64,000 nt of DNA, taken from assembly GCF_010731675.1 (NCBI RefSeq), contig NZ_AP022584.1:3348001-3412000 (forward strand), given 5' to 3'. The position numbers were made by a program, and so were the translations under genes. Of the stretch, positions 53,212-60,981 are shown one piece after another. Positions within the stretch are counted from its first letter, which is position 1; each line of letters opens with the position of its first letter. The DNA is from Mycobacterium marseillense. Lineage in GTDB: Bacteria; Actinomycetota; Actinomycetes; Mycobacteriales; Mycobacteriaceae. The notes under the pieces are model-generated. The model did not search any database. It saw only the letters and a program-made list of their open reading frames with translations, and was not told the origin of the DNA.

Positions 53212-54354
53212 ATGCCGCCACAGACTTCTGCGCCGATTCCCGTGACCGTCCTGTCCGGCTTCCTGGGAGCGGGCAAAACCACTTTGCTCAACCACGTTCT
53301 GGCTAACCGGGAAGGCCGACGCGTCGCGGTCATCGTCAACGACATGAGCGAAGTCAACATCGACGCGGCCCTCGTCGCCGGTACCGGCTTCCTGGATCGC
53401 ACGGAAGAAAAACTCGTCGAGCTGACCAATGGCTGCATCTGCTGCACCTTGCGTGAAGACCTCATCGAATCGGTTGCCCGGCTGGCATACGACGGTCGTT
53501 TCGATTACCTGCTGATCGAGTCGACGGGCATCTCCGAACCGCTGCCGGTCGCCGCCAGCTTCAGCTGGGAATTCGAAAACGGCTTCAGCCTGAGTCGGAT
53601 CGCGCGCCTCGACACGATGGTGACCGTGGTCGACGCATCGACGTTTCTGCGCGAACTGGCGCGCGGTGAAGCCCTGGCGGCCCGCCAGCTCGCCGCCGGG
53701 GACGCCGATGTCCGAACCATCGCCGACCTGCTTGTCGATCAAGTGGAGTTCGCCGACGTGATTCTGCTCAACAAGACCGATCTGGTGAGCGACAGAACCA
53801 ACGCGACGGTGGCCGCGGTGCTGCGGCGTCTTAATCCGGCCGCGAAGATCGTGCCCGCCGACCACGGCCGCGTGGCGCTGTCAGAGGTCCTGGACACGGG
53901 CCTGTTCGATCCCGACTTGGCCGCCGAGTCACCCGGCTGGGCGGACGAAGTTGCCAACGGGCACTCACCGGAGACCGAGGAATACGGCATCAGCAGCATG
54001 ACCTTCCGAGCCCAACGCCCGCTGCACCCGCAGCGACTACACGTGGCACTGGAGCGGCTGCAGGGGGTCCTGCGCAGTAAAGGCTTCTGCTGGATCGCCA
54101 GCCGACCCGACATCGCGGCCATCTGGTCACAAGCCGGACCCAACCTCGCGATTGAACCGGCCCAGAACTGGTCGACCGCCGGCTTTCCCGCCGGCCAGGA
54201 AATCGTGTTCATCGGGGTCAAACTCGACCGCAACCAGGTACTGGACCTTATGCAATCGGCGTTGCTGACCGATACCGAATTGGCCGAAGGTCCCCAGCGC
54301 TGGGTCGACTACCCCGATCCCTTGCCGCCGTGGGCCGTCGTCCACGCCCACTAA
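53212..54354 (+). CDS. COG0523 GTPase, zinc metallochaperone-like (YciC/ZigA type)
   Basis: 380 aa. Intact G-protein motifs: Walker [18 protein letters not shown], the metal motif [14 protein letters not shown] (C-x-C-C), [14 protein letters not shown] and guanine-binding LLNKTDLV. The C-terminal CobW_C domain runs from about residue 250 ([17 protein letters not shown]). Members of this subgroup deliver zinc to key enzymes under starvation. The P-loop starts at residue 17, so the start cannot be further downstream. The Zur box directly at the promoter supports a zinc role rather than cobalt or nickel. An ANTAR gene follows 35 bp later. Confidence 0.95.
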   Translation: MPPQTSAPIPVTVLSGFLGAGKTTLLNHVLANREGRRVAVIVNDMSEVNIDAALVAGTGFLDRTEEKLVELTNGCICCTLREDLIESVARLAYDGRFDYLLIESTGISEPLPVAASFSWEFENGFSLSRIARLDTMVTVVDASTFLRELARGEALAARQLAAGDADVRTIADLLVDQVEFADVILLNKTDLVSDRTNATVAAVLRRLNPAAKIVPADHGRVALSEVLDTGLFDPDLAAESPGWADEVANGHSPETEEYGISSMTFRAQRPLHPQRLHVALERLQGVLRSKGFCWIASRPDIAAIWSQAGPNLAIEPAQNWSTAGFPAGQEIVFIGVKLDRNQVLDLMQSALLTDTELAEGPQRWVDYPDPLPPWAVVHAH

Positions 54355-54389
54355 CCCTCGGAAGAACTTCGCCACCGCTGGGAGCGACC

Positions 54390-54713
54390 ATGATCCACAC
54401 GCCCAACTACCGGCCCGCCGACCATCGGTCCCGACGCGAGATCGATCAGGCGATCGGCGTCGTCATGGGTCTCAAACGTTGCTCGGCAGAACAAGCGCTC
54501 ACTGAGCTCACGGGTGTCGTGCGCGCCAGCGGGGTCGGGCTGGGTGGGGTATCCCGCGCGTTGCTCGCTCTGGTCACCGGCGATGTCGCTTCGGCCGCGC
54601 AAGCGGCCCTCGTCCAGTGGGAAGCGTTTCTGCGCGCGCCCGCACAGGATCAGACCTCGTCAGGTCAGGGAGCCGCGACGTCCGGGTGGTCGGCGGGTCG
54701 ACGTGCGCCGTAG
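54390..54713 (+). CDS. Small ANTAR-domain RNA-binding protein
   Basis: 107 aa; ATG at 54390 after GGGAGCGACC. Residues about 14-65 ([48 protein letters not shown]) match the ANTAR pattern I-x-x-A-x-G-x-x-M...CS-x-x-x-A-x-x-x-L; the usual AKG is AIG here. ANTAR proteins bind paired hexaloop RNA hairpins and prevent termination. It has no receiver or GAF domain. The C-terminal 35 residues are unstructured. It lies behind the zinc GTPase, probably in one transcript, and its end overlaps rpmE2 on the other strand by 49 bp. A role in zinc-stress expression is inference. Confidence 0.8.
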   Translation: MIHTPNYRPADHRSRREIDQAIGVVMGLKRCSAEQALTELTGVVRASGVGLGGVSRALLALVTGDVASAAQAALVQWEAFLRAPAQDQTSSGQGAATSGWSAGRRAP

Positions 54714-54952
54714 CGGCGGTGGAATTTCTCCACCTGCCCGGCGGTGTCCACGATGCGCCGGCCGCCCGTCCAGAACGGGTGCGAGTCCGACGTGATCTCG
54801 ACGACGACCAGGGGATAGTCGCGCACCCCTTGTGGCGTCTCCCACTCGACGGTGCGCGAACTGGTGATGGTCGATCGGGTCAAGAACCTCGCCCCGGTGG
54901 TGGCGTCCTGGAAGACGACGGGGTGGTAATCGGGGTGAATGCCGGATTTCAT
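54665..54952 (-). CDS. rpmE2: Zinc-independent ribosomal protein L31 type B
   Basis: 95 aa. Type B L31: [66 protein letters not shown]. It contains no cysteine, unlike the zinc-binding L31 whose CxxC it replaces when zinc is scarce. The start overlaps the stop of the COG0523-like gene (TGATG), so both are made together from the Zur-controlled promoter near 56161. Its 3' end overlaps the ANTAR gene in convergent orientation. Confidence 0.97.
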   Translation of the reverse strand: MKSGIHPDYHPVVFQDATTGARFLTRSTITSSRTVEWETPQGVRDYPLVVVEITSDSHPFWTGGRRIVDTAGQVEKFHRRYGARRPADHPDVAAP

Positions 54953-56148
54953 CAGCGGTCTCCCTCGGTGCTGTGGTGGGCGGGCGTGCTCTCGTCGGCA
55001 TCTTGCGGGGGATCACCACAGGGTTCTTCGTGCCAGTCCCCAAAGGGATCCTCACCGAAAGTCCAGTCACACGAAGCGAACTCGTCATCGGTGAGCAGTG
55101 CGCCGTTGAGGGCGTCAAGGATTTCGGTGACGTTCGCGCCGCACACCAGGATGGTCATTGCGATGTGCCGGTCGCCATGGTCGGCGTCCCATTCCAGCTC
55201 GGCGAAGGCGCGTCGGGCCGGATCGATACCGGCCAGCTGGTTCGGAGTGAGGGCCGCCAGCCACGTGCCGGCCGAGCTGACCCGCAGGCCGGCGCCGGCC
55301 GATTCCAGCCACATCGCGCGGTCGGGCTTGCCGGCCAGCCACAGCCGCCCCCGGGTCCTGATCACGCCGTCGAGCAGCAGATCCAGACAAGCGTGCAGGC
55401 GCTGCGGATGAAAGGGACGGCGGGCATTGAACTCCACCAGGGCGATCGGCCCGCGGGACTCCAGCGGCGGCTGTCCGGCCAGCAGCGGACCGTGCGGATC
55501 GTCGCTTCGGCCGCGGCGCGCGTCGCGGTACAGATTGCGCAGCGCATCCTCGATGCCGCCGGCGCCCACGCGAACGCGTGCGCGCGGAGAAAGCCGGCGC
55601 AGCACGGCCGCCACGAACGGGTTGGGGCGGTCCAGCACGACGACGTCGGCGAACTCGGCCTGTCCGATCACCACCTGTGCCCGGGTGCGCCCATCGCCGA
55701 GTTCGTCCTCCCCCAGCGCCTGGTTCAACCACGCCGCCGAGTCGACACAGGTCACCACCGCGGCGATCGCCACGTCCAGTGCGGCGGGCCCGTCGATATA
55801 CCCGGGCGCCACACGCACCCGAACGTGCTTGATGGCCAAGCAAATTGGTTCGGGTTCCAGCCAGGGCGCGAGGTGCACCACGATCCGGTTCACGTCGTCG
55901 CGGCGGTGCAGTTGGCGCAGCAGCACCAACAGGTCATTGCGGATGGTGCATGACACGCAGCCGTGCGCGAGCTCCAGTCCGCTCTCGTGACTGGTCAACA
56001 CGCCGTCAGAGAGCGTCACGGTCGTGCGGCGCACCACCTGGCCGTCGAATCGGTGATCGACGACCAGCGTTCCCGGGGTCTGCAGCAGCGCACCCACGAC
56101 GGCGTCGGTGTCCCGCTGGCCGGCAACCAAGATGACGGGGGTCCGCAT
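54952..56148 (-). CDS. COG0523-family protein without P-loop (Rv0106-like; possible Mrf)
   Basis: 398 aa; ATG at 56148 after AAGGAG. N-terminus [18 protein letters not shown] replaces the Walker A GxxGxGKT, and NKxD is also missing ([11 protein letters not shown]), so it should not hydrolyse GTP normally. The metal motif persists as [14 protein letters not shown] (C-x-x-C). The C-terminal CobW_C domain is retained ([26 protein letters not shown]). From memory, the Rv0106 group includes Mrf, the factor that recruits the hibernation protein Mpy to zinc-free ribosomes; I could not check this. Cotranscription with rpmE2 and divergence from the other zinc-free ribosomal genes fit that role. Confidence 0.92.
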   Translation of the reverse strand: MRTPVILVAGQRDTDAVVGALLQTPGTLVVDHRFDGQVVRRTTVTLSDGVLTSHESGLELAHGCVSCTIRNDLLVLLRQLHRRDDVNRIVVHLAPWLEPEPICLAIKHVRVRVAPGYIDGPAALDVAIAAVVTCVDSAAWLNQALGEDELGDGRTRAQVVIGQAEFADVVVLDRPNPFVAAVLRRLSPRARVRVGAGGIEDALRNLYRDARRGRSDDPHGPLLAGQPPLESRGPIALVEFNARRPFHPQRLHACLDLLLDGVIRTRGRLWLAGKPDRAMWLESAGAGLRVSSAGTWLAALTPNQLAGIDPARRAFAELEWDADHGDRHIAMTILVCGANVTEILDALNGALLTDDEFASCDWTFGEDPFGDWHEEPCGDPPQDADESTPAHHSTEGDR

Positions 56149-56160
56149 CAGGCTCCTTAT

Positions 56161-56175
56161 TGATAATCATTTTCA
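56161..56175. promoter_or_regulatory. Zur box for the COG0523-like/rpmE2 operon
   Basis: TGATAATCATTTTCA, which on the minus strand is TGAAAATGATTATCA, exactly the core seen at 53188. It lies 12 bp upstream of the ATG at 56148, overlapping the AAGGAG region edge. Confidence 0.9.
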
Positions 56176-56215
56176 TCTAGGCCCTTCCTACGGTACCGTC
56201 CGGGGGAGACCTTGT

Positions 56216-56230
56216 CGAAAATGATTTTCA
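56216..56230. promoter_or_regulatory. Zur box for the zinc-free ribosomal protein operon
   Basis: CGAAAATGATTTTCA contains the perfect palindrome GAAAATGATTTTC (centre G). It is 22 bp before the rpmB2 start at 56253. The two boxes at 56161 and 56216 split the 104-bp divergent promoter region between the two operons. Confidence 0.88.
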
Positions 56231-56252
56231 ATAAGCGAGATGGAGGTGCGCG

Positions 56253-56489
56253 GTGTCCGCCCACTGCCAGGTGACCGGCCGGCGGCCGGGTTTCGGTAAC
56301 GCGGTGTCCCATTCCCATCGCAGGACCCGTCGCCGGTGGTCGCCGAACATCCAACTCAAGACGTACTACCTGCCCTCGGAGGGCCGCCGGATCCGGCTAC
56401 GGGTCAGCGCCAAAGGCATCAAGGTCATCGACCGCGACGGCATCGAGGTGGTCGTCGCGCGGTTGCGCCGCGAAGGGCAGCGAATCTGA
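56253..56489 (+). CDS. rpmB2: Zinc-independent ribosomal protein L28
   Basis: 78 aa; GTG at 56253 after [39 protein letters not shown] is the L28 signature; only one cysteine remains, so the zinc-binding CxxC pairs of the standard form are missing. First gene of a five-gene operon rpmB2-rpmG2-rpsN2-rpsR2-unknown under a Zur box. It replaces the zinc-bearing L28 in zinc-limited cells. Stop overlaps the rpmG2 start (TGATG). Confidence 0.96.
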   Translation: MSAHCQVTGRRPGFGNAVSHSHRRTRRRWSPNIQLKTYYLPSEGRRIRLRVSAKGIKVIDRDGIEVVVARLRREGQRI

Positions 56490-56653
56490 TGGCGCGCAAC
56501 GAGATCCGCCCCCTGGTGAAACTTCGGTCCACCGCGGGCACCGGCTACACCTACATCACCCGCAAGAACCGGCGCAACGACCCCGACCGCCTGGTCTTGC
56601 GCAAGTACGACCCGGTGATCCGCCGTCACGTCGAATTCCGGGAGGAGCGCTGA
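56489..56653 (+). CDS. rpmG2: Zinc-independent ribosomal protein L33
   Basis: 54 aa; ATG overlaps the rpmB2 stop by one base. [36 protein letters not shown] is L33; it has no cysteine, so it is the C-minus paralogue. It corresponds to the L33 of the Rv2055c-Rv2058c operon in M. tuberculosis. Ends 2 bp before rpsN2. Confidence 0.96.
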   Translation: MARNEIRPLVKLRSTAGTGYTYITRKNRRNDPDRLVLRKYDPVIRRHVEFREER

Positions 56654-56655
56654 GC

Positions 56656-56961
56656 ATGGCCAAGAAATCCAAGATCGTGAAGAACGAGCGCCGCCGCGCG
56701 ATCGTGGCGCGCTACGCCGAACGCCGCGCCGAGCTCAAGGGGATCATCCGCTCGCCGGCGAGCACCGCCGGGCAACGAGCGGCGGCACAGGACGAGTTGG
56801 CCCGCCAGCCGCGCGACGCCAGCGCGGTGCGGGTGCGCAACCGCGACGCAGTCGACGGGCGACCGCGCGGCCACCTCCGCAAGTTCGGGCTGTCAAGGGT
56901 CCGGGTCCGCGAGCTGGCCCATGCCGGCCAACTCCCGGGCGTACGGAAGGCGAGCTGGTAA
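56656..56961 (+). CDS. rpsN2: Zinc-independent ribosomal protein S14
   Basis: 101 aa, the long (zinc-free) form: [77 protein letters not shown]. No cysteine, in contrast to the 61-aa zinc form. It replaces the latter in the 30S head under zinc limitation. The stop shares a base with the rpsR2 ATG (TAATG). Confidence 0.97.
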   Translation: MAKKSKIVKNERRRAIVARYAERRAELKGIIRSPASTAGQRAAAQDELARQPRDASAVRVRNRDAVDGRPRGHLRKFGLSRVRVRELAHAGQLPGVRKASW

Positions 56962-57224
56962 TGGCCAGAAAAGTCGCGCGCCGCCGGGCCACAGCCCCGG
57001 CCGGCCGCTCGCCCAAGCGGAATCTGCTCGACAGCCTCGGGTTGCGCACCGTGGACTACAAAGACACCGCGGCGCTGCGGATGTTCATCTCCGAACGCGG
57101 CAAGATCCGTTCCCGCCAGGTGACCGGTCTGTCCGTCCAACAACAGCGACAGGTCGCGGCGGCCATCAAGAACGCCCGCGAAATGGCGCTCCTGCCCTAT
57201 CCCGGACGGCACACGGCGCCTTGA
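56961..57224 (+). CDS. rpsR2: Zinc-independent ribosomal protein S18
   Basis: 87 aa: [65 protein letters not shown] is S18; no cysteine. Fourth gene of the C-minus ribosomal operon. Its stop is overlapped by a TTG that begins the next reading frame (TTGA), suggesting coupled translation of the downstream protein. Confidence 0.97.
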   Translation: MARKVARRRATAPAGRSPKRNLLDSLGLRTVDYKDTAALRMFISERGKIRSRQVTGLSVQQQRQVAAAIKNAREMALLPYPGRHTAP

Positions 57225-57610
57225 CGTCCCCGCGCCGCGGCACCGATCGCCCATTCACCGTAATCGTCTGTGCCGCATGCGCCGTCGACGATCAACTGTC
57301 GGTCATCGACGAATTGCGCCCCGCCATCCGGCGCTGCCCGCGGTCCATGTTGGTCTCGGCCGCCTGCATGCTCGGACCACTCACCTGCGCCTCTCGGCCG
57401 ACCGGTGGGGGTGTGATGGCCCTGGTCCAGCCCTGCACGATCGATCGCGTGGCCAGCGGCCCGGCCCAGTGGATAGGACCCATCGCCGACAGCGATTCAG
57501 CCGCGGCGCTGCGCGACTGGCTGGTGCTCGGTCAATGGGAAAACATCCCCGTCCCAAGGCAACTCGATCGGCATCAGCGTTGGGCACGCGGCTCGCATCG
57601 GCGCAACTGA
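57221..57610 (+). CDS. Cysteine-containing protein coupled to rpsR2, possible thioredoxin-fold ferredoxin-like
   Basis: 129 aa from TTG at 57221, which overlaps the rpsR2 stop. Six cysteines: [17 protein letters not shown] (C-x-x-C), an [22 protein letters not shown] stretch with three, and ALVQPC. The order strand-CxxC, helix, CP...[17 protein letters not shown] resembles small thioredoxin-fold [2Fe-2S] ferredoxins or metal-binding relatives. The last 50 residues ([24 protein letters not shown]) look helical. A cysteine-rich protein in an operon devoted to removing cysteine from ribosomes could sense or bind zinc. The function is unknown and the TTG start is inferred. Confidence 0.75.
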   Translation: MTSPRRGTDRPFTVIVCAACAVDDQLSVIDELRPAIRRCPRSMLVSAACMLGPLTCASRPTGGGVMALVQPCTIDRVASGPAQWIGPIADSDSAAALRDWLVLGQWENIPVPRQLDRHQRWARGSHRRN

Positions 57611-57643
57611 CCCGAACGAACCGCGGACCCCGGCGCCCCTTGG

Positions 57644-59233
57644 CTAGTCGTCCCGCCCCGGCGCCTCATCGGCGCCCCACGTGCCCGGCATCATCGGTGC
57701 CGTTGGGCCCCCGTTGAATTCGTCCCCGGCCAGCGTGGTCAATCCGGACGCCGCGGCAACCGCCTCCCTGCTCGCGGTGCCGGCGAACCCCAGCGCGCCG
57801 GCTCCCTGCTCGGACGCCAGCGACCCGCTCGGGGGCGACCCGCCCCATTCCGGGTCGACGTCGACATTCATGTCCATGTACTCGTCGCCATAGCCGCGCT
57901 GCGTCGCCCGCCTGCGCCGGCGCGCCCGGGCAGCTTTGCGGGTGCGCGCGGCCGCGGCAGCCGCTGCGGCGGCGCTATCCGGTTCCGGCGCCTTCCTTTT
58001 GGCGCTGGAGCTGGCGCTGGAGCTCATCCCGGAGCCCGTTCCTATTCCGGGAGGACCGACGACGTACGGAGGGAAGAACCCCGCTGCGGCCGGCGCTGGA
58101 GCGGGTGCCGCCGGAGCGGTGGCGACCGTGGTGGCCGTGGGGGCGGGCGCCGGCGCCGGAGCCGTTGCCGGAGCAGCGACCGGCGCCACGGGAGTCGGGG
58201 CCAGGGCGATGGCCGGCGGGATGCTCGGCGTCGGCGCCGGCGGCGGTGCCGCGACTACGGCCGGGACGACCGCGGGGTGGGGCAGGGCGGCCAGGCCGGC
58301 CAATCCGGCGAAGCCGCCAACGGCAGCGAAGGGGGCCGCGGCGAGCAGGAGGGCGGGGGCGAGCAGCTGCGGCGCGGTGGTCAGAATTTCGAGGATGTGT
58401 GTCGGCCAGTCGAACAGCGCGAGTTGCACCAGGTATTGGAAGGCCAGCGCCGGATTGTGCACCAGGTAGTAGCCGAATTGTTCGAAATCCTCCAGCAGTT
58501 CTAGCGCGCGCACCACCCAGAAGATGGGCTGCCCGGCGTTCGTATAGGCGTCGTAGTCCAGCCCGTTCACCGTGCCCTGGGCGGGATTCCAGTTGATCCC
58601 GAAGTTCTTCAGGATGTTCGCGATGAATTGATTGAACGGATTGTCGATCGTGGGGTCGTGGTCGACGTCACCCGGATCATCGCTTGTTGCATCGGATTTC
58701 ACGATCGGCGGCGCCGGGTCGGTGTGTGGGGTCGCGGCGACGGCGGCGGTGGACACCGCCTGATAGGTGGACATCGTGGTCGCCGCCTGGGTCCACATCC
58801 GCGCATAGTCGGCCTCGTTGACCGCGATCGGGACCGTGTTCATGCCGAAGAAATTCGTCGCCACCAGCGCCCCGTGGACGGCGTGGTTGGTGGCGAGCTC
58901 CGGCAGCGTCGGCATCGCGGTCAATGCGGCGGTGTACGCGGTGGCCGCCAGTTCGTGCTGCGCGGCGGTCGTCGCGCTGTCGGCGCTGGATTTCGTCAGC
59001 CACGCCAGGTAGGGGGCGTGCGCGGCCACGTAGGACTCTCCGCTGGGCCCCTCCCACGCGCCCGCCTGGACCCCCGCCAGCAAGGTACTCAATTGTTCTG
59101 CGGCGGAGGCGTATTCGGAGCTCAGCTCGGACCACGCGCCGGCGGCCGCCAGCAGCGGGGCGGGGCCCGGGCCGCTGCTGAGCAGCGCGGAATGCACTTC
59201 GGGAGGCGAGGCCATGAAAATCGGCGCCGTCAT
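57644..59233 (-). CDS. PPE-family protein, PPE3-like, Zur-controlled
   Basis: 529 aa; ATG at 59233 after AGGAG. PPE domain 1-180 with [38 protein letters not shown] and [21 protein letters not shown], nearly the same as PPE4 of ESX-3. A hydrophobic centre, an Ala/Pro-rich linker, a basic patch ARARRRRRA and a C-terminal domain [32 protein letters not shown] follow, the last also shared with PPE4. No PE gene is adjacent, so PE5 is the probable partner and EspG3 the probable chaperone. It corresponds in place and size to PPE3 (Rv0280). Likely ESX-3 substrate made when zinc is low. Confidence 0.93.
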   Translation of the reverse strand: MTAPIFMASPPEVHSALLSSGPGPAPLLAAAGAWSELSSEYASAAEQLSTLLAGVQAGAWEGPSGESYVAAHAPYLAWLTKSSADSATTAAQHELAATAYTAALTAMPTLPELATNHAVHGALVATNFFGMNTVPIAVNEADYARMWTQAATTMSTYQAVSTAAVAATPHTDPAPPIVKSDATSDDPGDVDHDPTIDNPFNQFIANILKNFGINWNPAQGTVNGLDYDAYTNAGQPIFWVVRALELLEDFEQFGYYLVHNPALAFQYLVQLALFDWPTHILEILTTAPQLLAPALLLAAAPFAAVGGFAGLAGLAALPHPAVVPAVVAAPPPAPTPSIPPAIALAPTPVAPVAAPATAPAPAPAPTATTVATAPAAPAPAPAAAGFFPPYVVGPPGIGTGSGMSSSASSSAKRKAPEPDSAAAAAAAAARTRKAARARRRRRATQRGYGDEYMDMNVDVDPEWGGSPPSGSLASEQGAGALGFAGTASREAVAAASGLTTLAGDEFNGGPTAPMMPGTWGADEAPGRDD

Positions 59234-59276
59234 AGGTACTCCTCAGGCTGGAAGGGTTACCCGACTGAGGAGAGCT

Positions 59277-59297
59277 TAATGAATATGATTGTCGTTA
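59277..59297. promoter_or_regulatory. Zur box upstream of the PPE3-like gene
   Basis: TGAATATGATTGTCG (59280-59294) in a 21-bp palindromic context agrees with the box at 53185 at 18 of 21 positions. It is 44 bp upstream of the ATG at 59233. TAAGCT (59271-59276, minus strand) could be the -10. Confidence 0.8.
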
Positions 59298-59327
59298 TCA
59301 ACATGGCGGGCGCGCCCGCCGGGCCGG

Positions 59328-60236
59328 CTACACCAGCGGTCGCCCCTTCTTGATCCTGCGATCAAGGTCGTGCAGCAAGACGTTGAACGGGAATTGCCGG
59401 AGGAACCGCGGCAGGTACCGGTTCACCGTGGCCAACACGGCGATCAGCCTGTCGAAGCGGCGCTGCTTGGTCGCGTCCCACGGCAGCCGCATCTCGTCGC
59501 GGAACCGTTGCGGCAGGAAGCCCGTCGTGATCATCAGCGCGAAGCCCTCGGACAGGCGCTGAATGGGGCCGGGCAGCTTCACGCCCCGGATGCGGTTGGC
59601 GGCGATCGGGTACAGGTACTCCCGCACGGCGTCGTCGATGTGCACCTTTTCCAGCGATTCTTCCCAGTAACGGTCGAACGCCGCCCGGTCGGCCGGCCAC
59701 ATCTTCGGCGGCACCTGCAAGGTCGTCGCCAGCGTCATGCCCTCGCGGTAGTGGCGCTCAGCGTCCTCGCCGTCGAGCTCACCGATGAACATCCGATAGA
59801 TGTCGAGCCCGCCCTTGTACAGGCAGGCCCCCACCCAGAGCTGCAACGCGGGGTCGAAGGCGTTGTAGGACACCGGGCTTTCCGGCATCGAGTAAACCTG
59901 CGCGTGGGCCTTGTTCACCGCGCGGCGGAAGGCGTCCTTCTGGGCATCGCTGCCGTTGGTCGCCACCGCCAGGTAGGTGAACGTGGTGCGGGCCCGCTTG
60001 AACGGGTGCCTGTCGACGCGGCCGCTTTCGACGCGGCTTTCCATCACGCCGTAGCCGACGCCGGGCTGCGCCAGTTGCATGATCACGTTCGCCGGTCCGG
60101 CCAGCAGGGCGACGCCCATCAGACCCTCGTCGATGCCCAGCGTCCGCCCGCGCTTGCGCCGCTGCGGACGCGGCGGATCGGTGGCTCGGCGCTCGACGTG
60201 CCCGATCGGTGAGTGCACCGGCTCGTGAATTGCCAT
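59328..60236 (-). CDS. DUF2236/MpaB-family oxygenase-like protein (Rv0276-like)
   Basis: 302 aa. Family layout: IDEGLMGVALLAGPANVIMQLAQPGVGYGVMESRVESGRVDRHPFKRARTTFTYLAVATNGS, HAQVYSMPESPVSYNAFDPALQLWVGACLYKGGLDIYRMF, and DAVREYLYPIAANRIRGVKLPGPIQRL. The family shares its fold with latex-clearing protein and MpaB'-type heme oxygenases. It is soluble and cytoplasmic here. Divergent from the TetR gene at 60328, which probably represses it; the pair matches Rv0275c-Rv0276. It ends 30 bp from the Zur box of the PPE gene. Confidence 0.9.
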   Translation of the reverse strand: MAIHEPVHSPIGHVERRATDPPRPQRRKRGRTLGIDEGLMGVALLAGPANVIMQLAQPGVGYGVMESRVESGRVDRHPFKRARTTFTYLAVATNGSDAQKDAFRRAVNKAHAQVYSMPESPVSYNAFDPALQLWVGACLYKGGLDIYRMFIGELDGEDAERHYREGMTLATTLQVPPKMWPADRAAFDRYWEESLEKVHIDDAVREYLYPIAANRIRGVKLPGPIQRLSEGFALMITTGFLPQRFRDEMRLPWDATKQRRFDRLIAVLATVNRYLPRFLRQFPFNVLLHDLDRRIKKGRPLV

Positions 60237-60327
60237 CGTCAGATCCTCCCGCAGCGCGGCCCGCTAATGTGCGAACGCTTGTTTCCTGATATTGTCGTGC
60301 CGCGCCGTTAGTGTCAAGATGGTCCGC

Positions 60328-60981
60328 ATGAGCGAGTCGTCCAGCACGCGCCCGTATCGGGGCGTCGAGGCCGCCGAGCGCCTGGCCAGCCGCCGCAACC
60401 GGCTGCTCGGCGCGGGACTGGACCTGCTCGGCGATCAGCGGCCCGACCTCTCGGCGGTCACCGTACGCGGCGTGTGCCGTCGCGCCGGGCTGGCGGCCCG
60501 GTACTTCTACGAGAGCTTCACCGACAAGGACGAATTCGTCTCCTGCGTCTTCGACTGGGTGGTCGCCGAGCTGGCCGCCACCACGCAGGCCGCGGTCGCC
60601 GCCGTGCCGGCCGACGAGCAGACCCGCGCCGGCATCGCCAACATCGTGCGGACCATCACCGACGACGCCCGCGTGGGCCGCCTGTTGTTCAGCACTCAGC
60701 TGGCCGATCCCGTGGTGGTGCGCAAACGCGCCGAGTCCAGCGCCCTGTTCGCGATGTTGTCCGGCCAGCACGTCGGCAACGCGCTGCGGGTGCCGGCAAA
60801 TGATCGCATCAAGGCCGCCGCGCACTTCGTGGTCGGCGGGGTCGGGCAGACCATCAGCGCCTGGCTGGCCGGTGCGGTCCGGCTCGAACCCGGCGAGCTC
60901 GTCGATCACCTCGCCGCACTGCTCGACGAGCTCGCCGAGCCAAACCTGTACCGGCTCACCGAAACACGTGCCGAAGCCTAG
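60328..60981 (+). CDS. TetR-family regulator (Rv0275c-like)
   Basis: 217 aa from ATG at 60328; two starts lie a few codons upstream. HTH: RNRLLGAGLDLLGDQRPDLSAVTVRGVCRRAGLAARYFYESFTDKDEFV, with the ARYFY recognition helix. It is divergent from the MpaB-like gene, and the 91-bp gap contains CGAACGCTTGTTTCCTG, a possible operator region. Its stop codon overlaps the convergent acyltransferase-like gene stop by 4 bp. Confidence 0.92.
   Translation: MSESSSTRPYRGVEAAERLASRRNRLLGAGLDLLGDQRPDLSAVTVRGVCRRAGLAARYFYESFTDKDEFVSCVFDWVVAELAATTQAAVAAVPADEQTRAGIANIVRTITDDARVGRLLFSTQLADPVVVRKRAESSALFAMLSGQHVGNALRVPANDRIKAAAHFVVGGVGQTISAWLAGAVRLEPGELVDHLAALLDELAEPNLYRLTETRAEA

Noticed and set aside
57221..57610. 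Assigning the Mrf hibernation factor to this cysteine protein
   Set aside because: My recollection of Mrf fits the CobW-like Rv0106 group better, so I placed the possibility on the 54952 gene instead.
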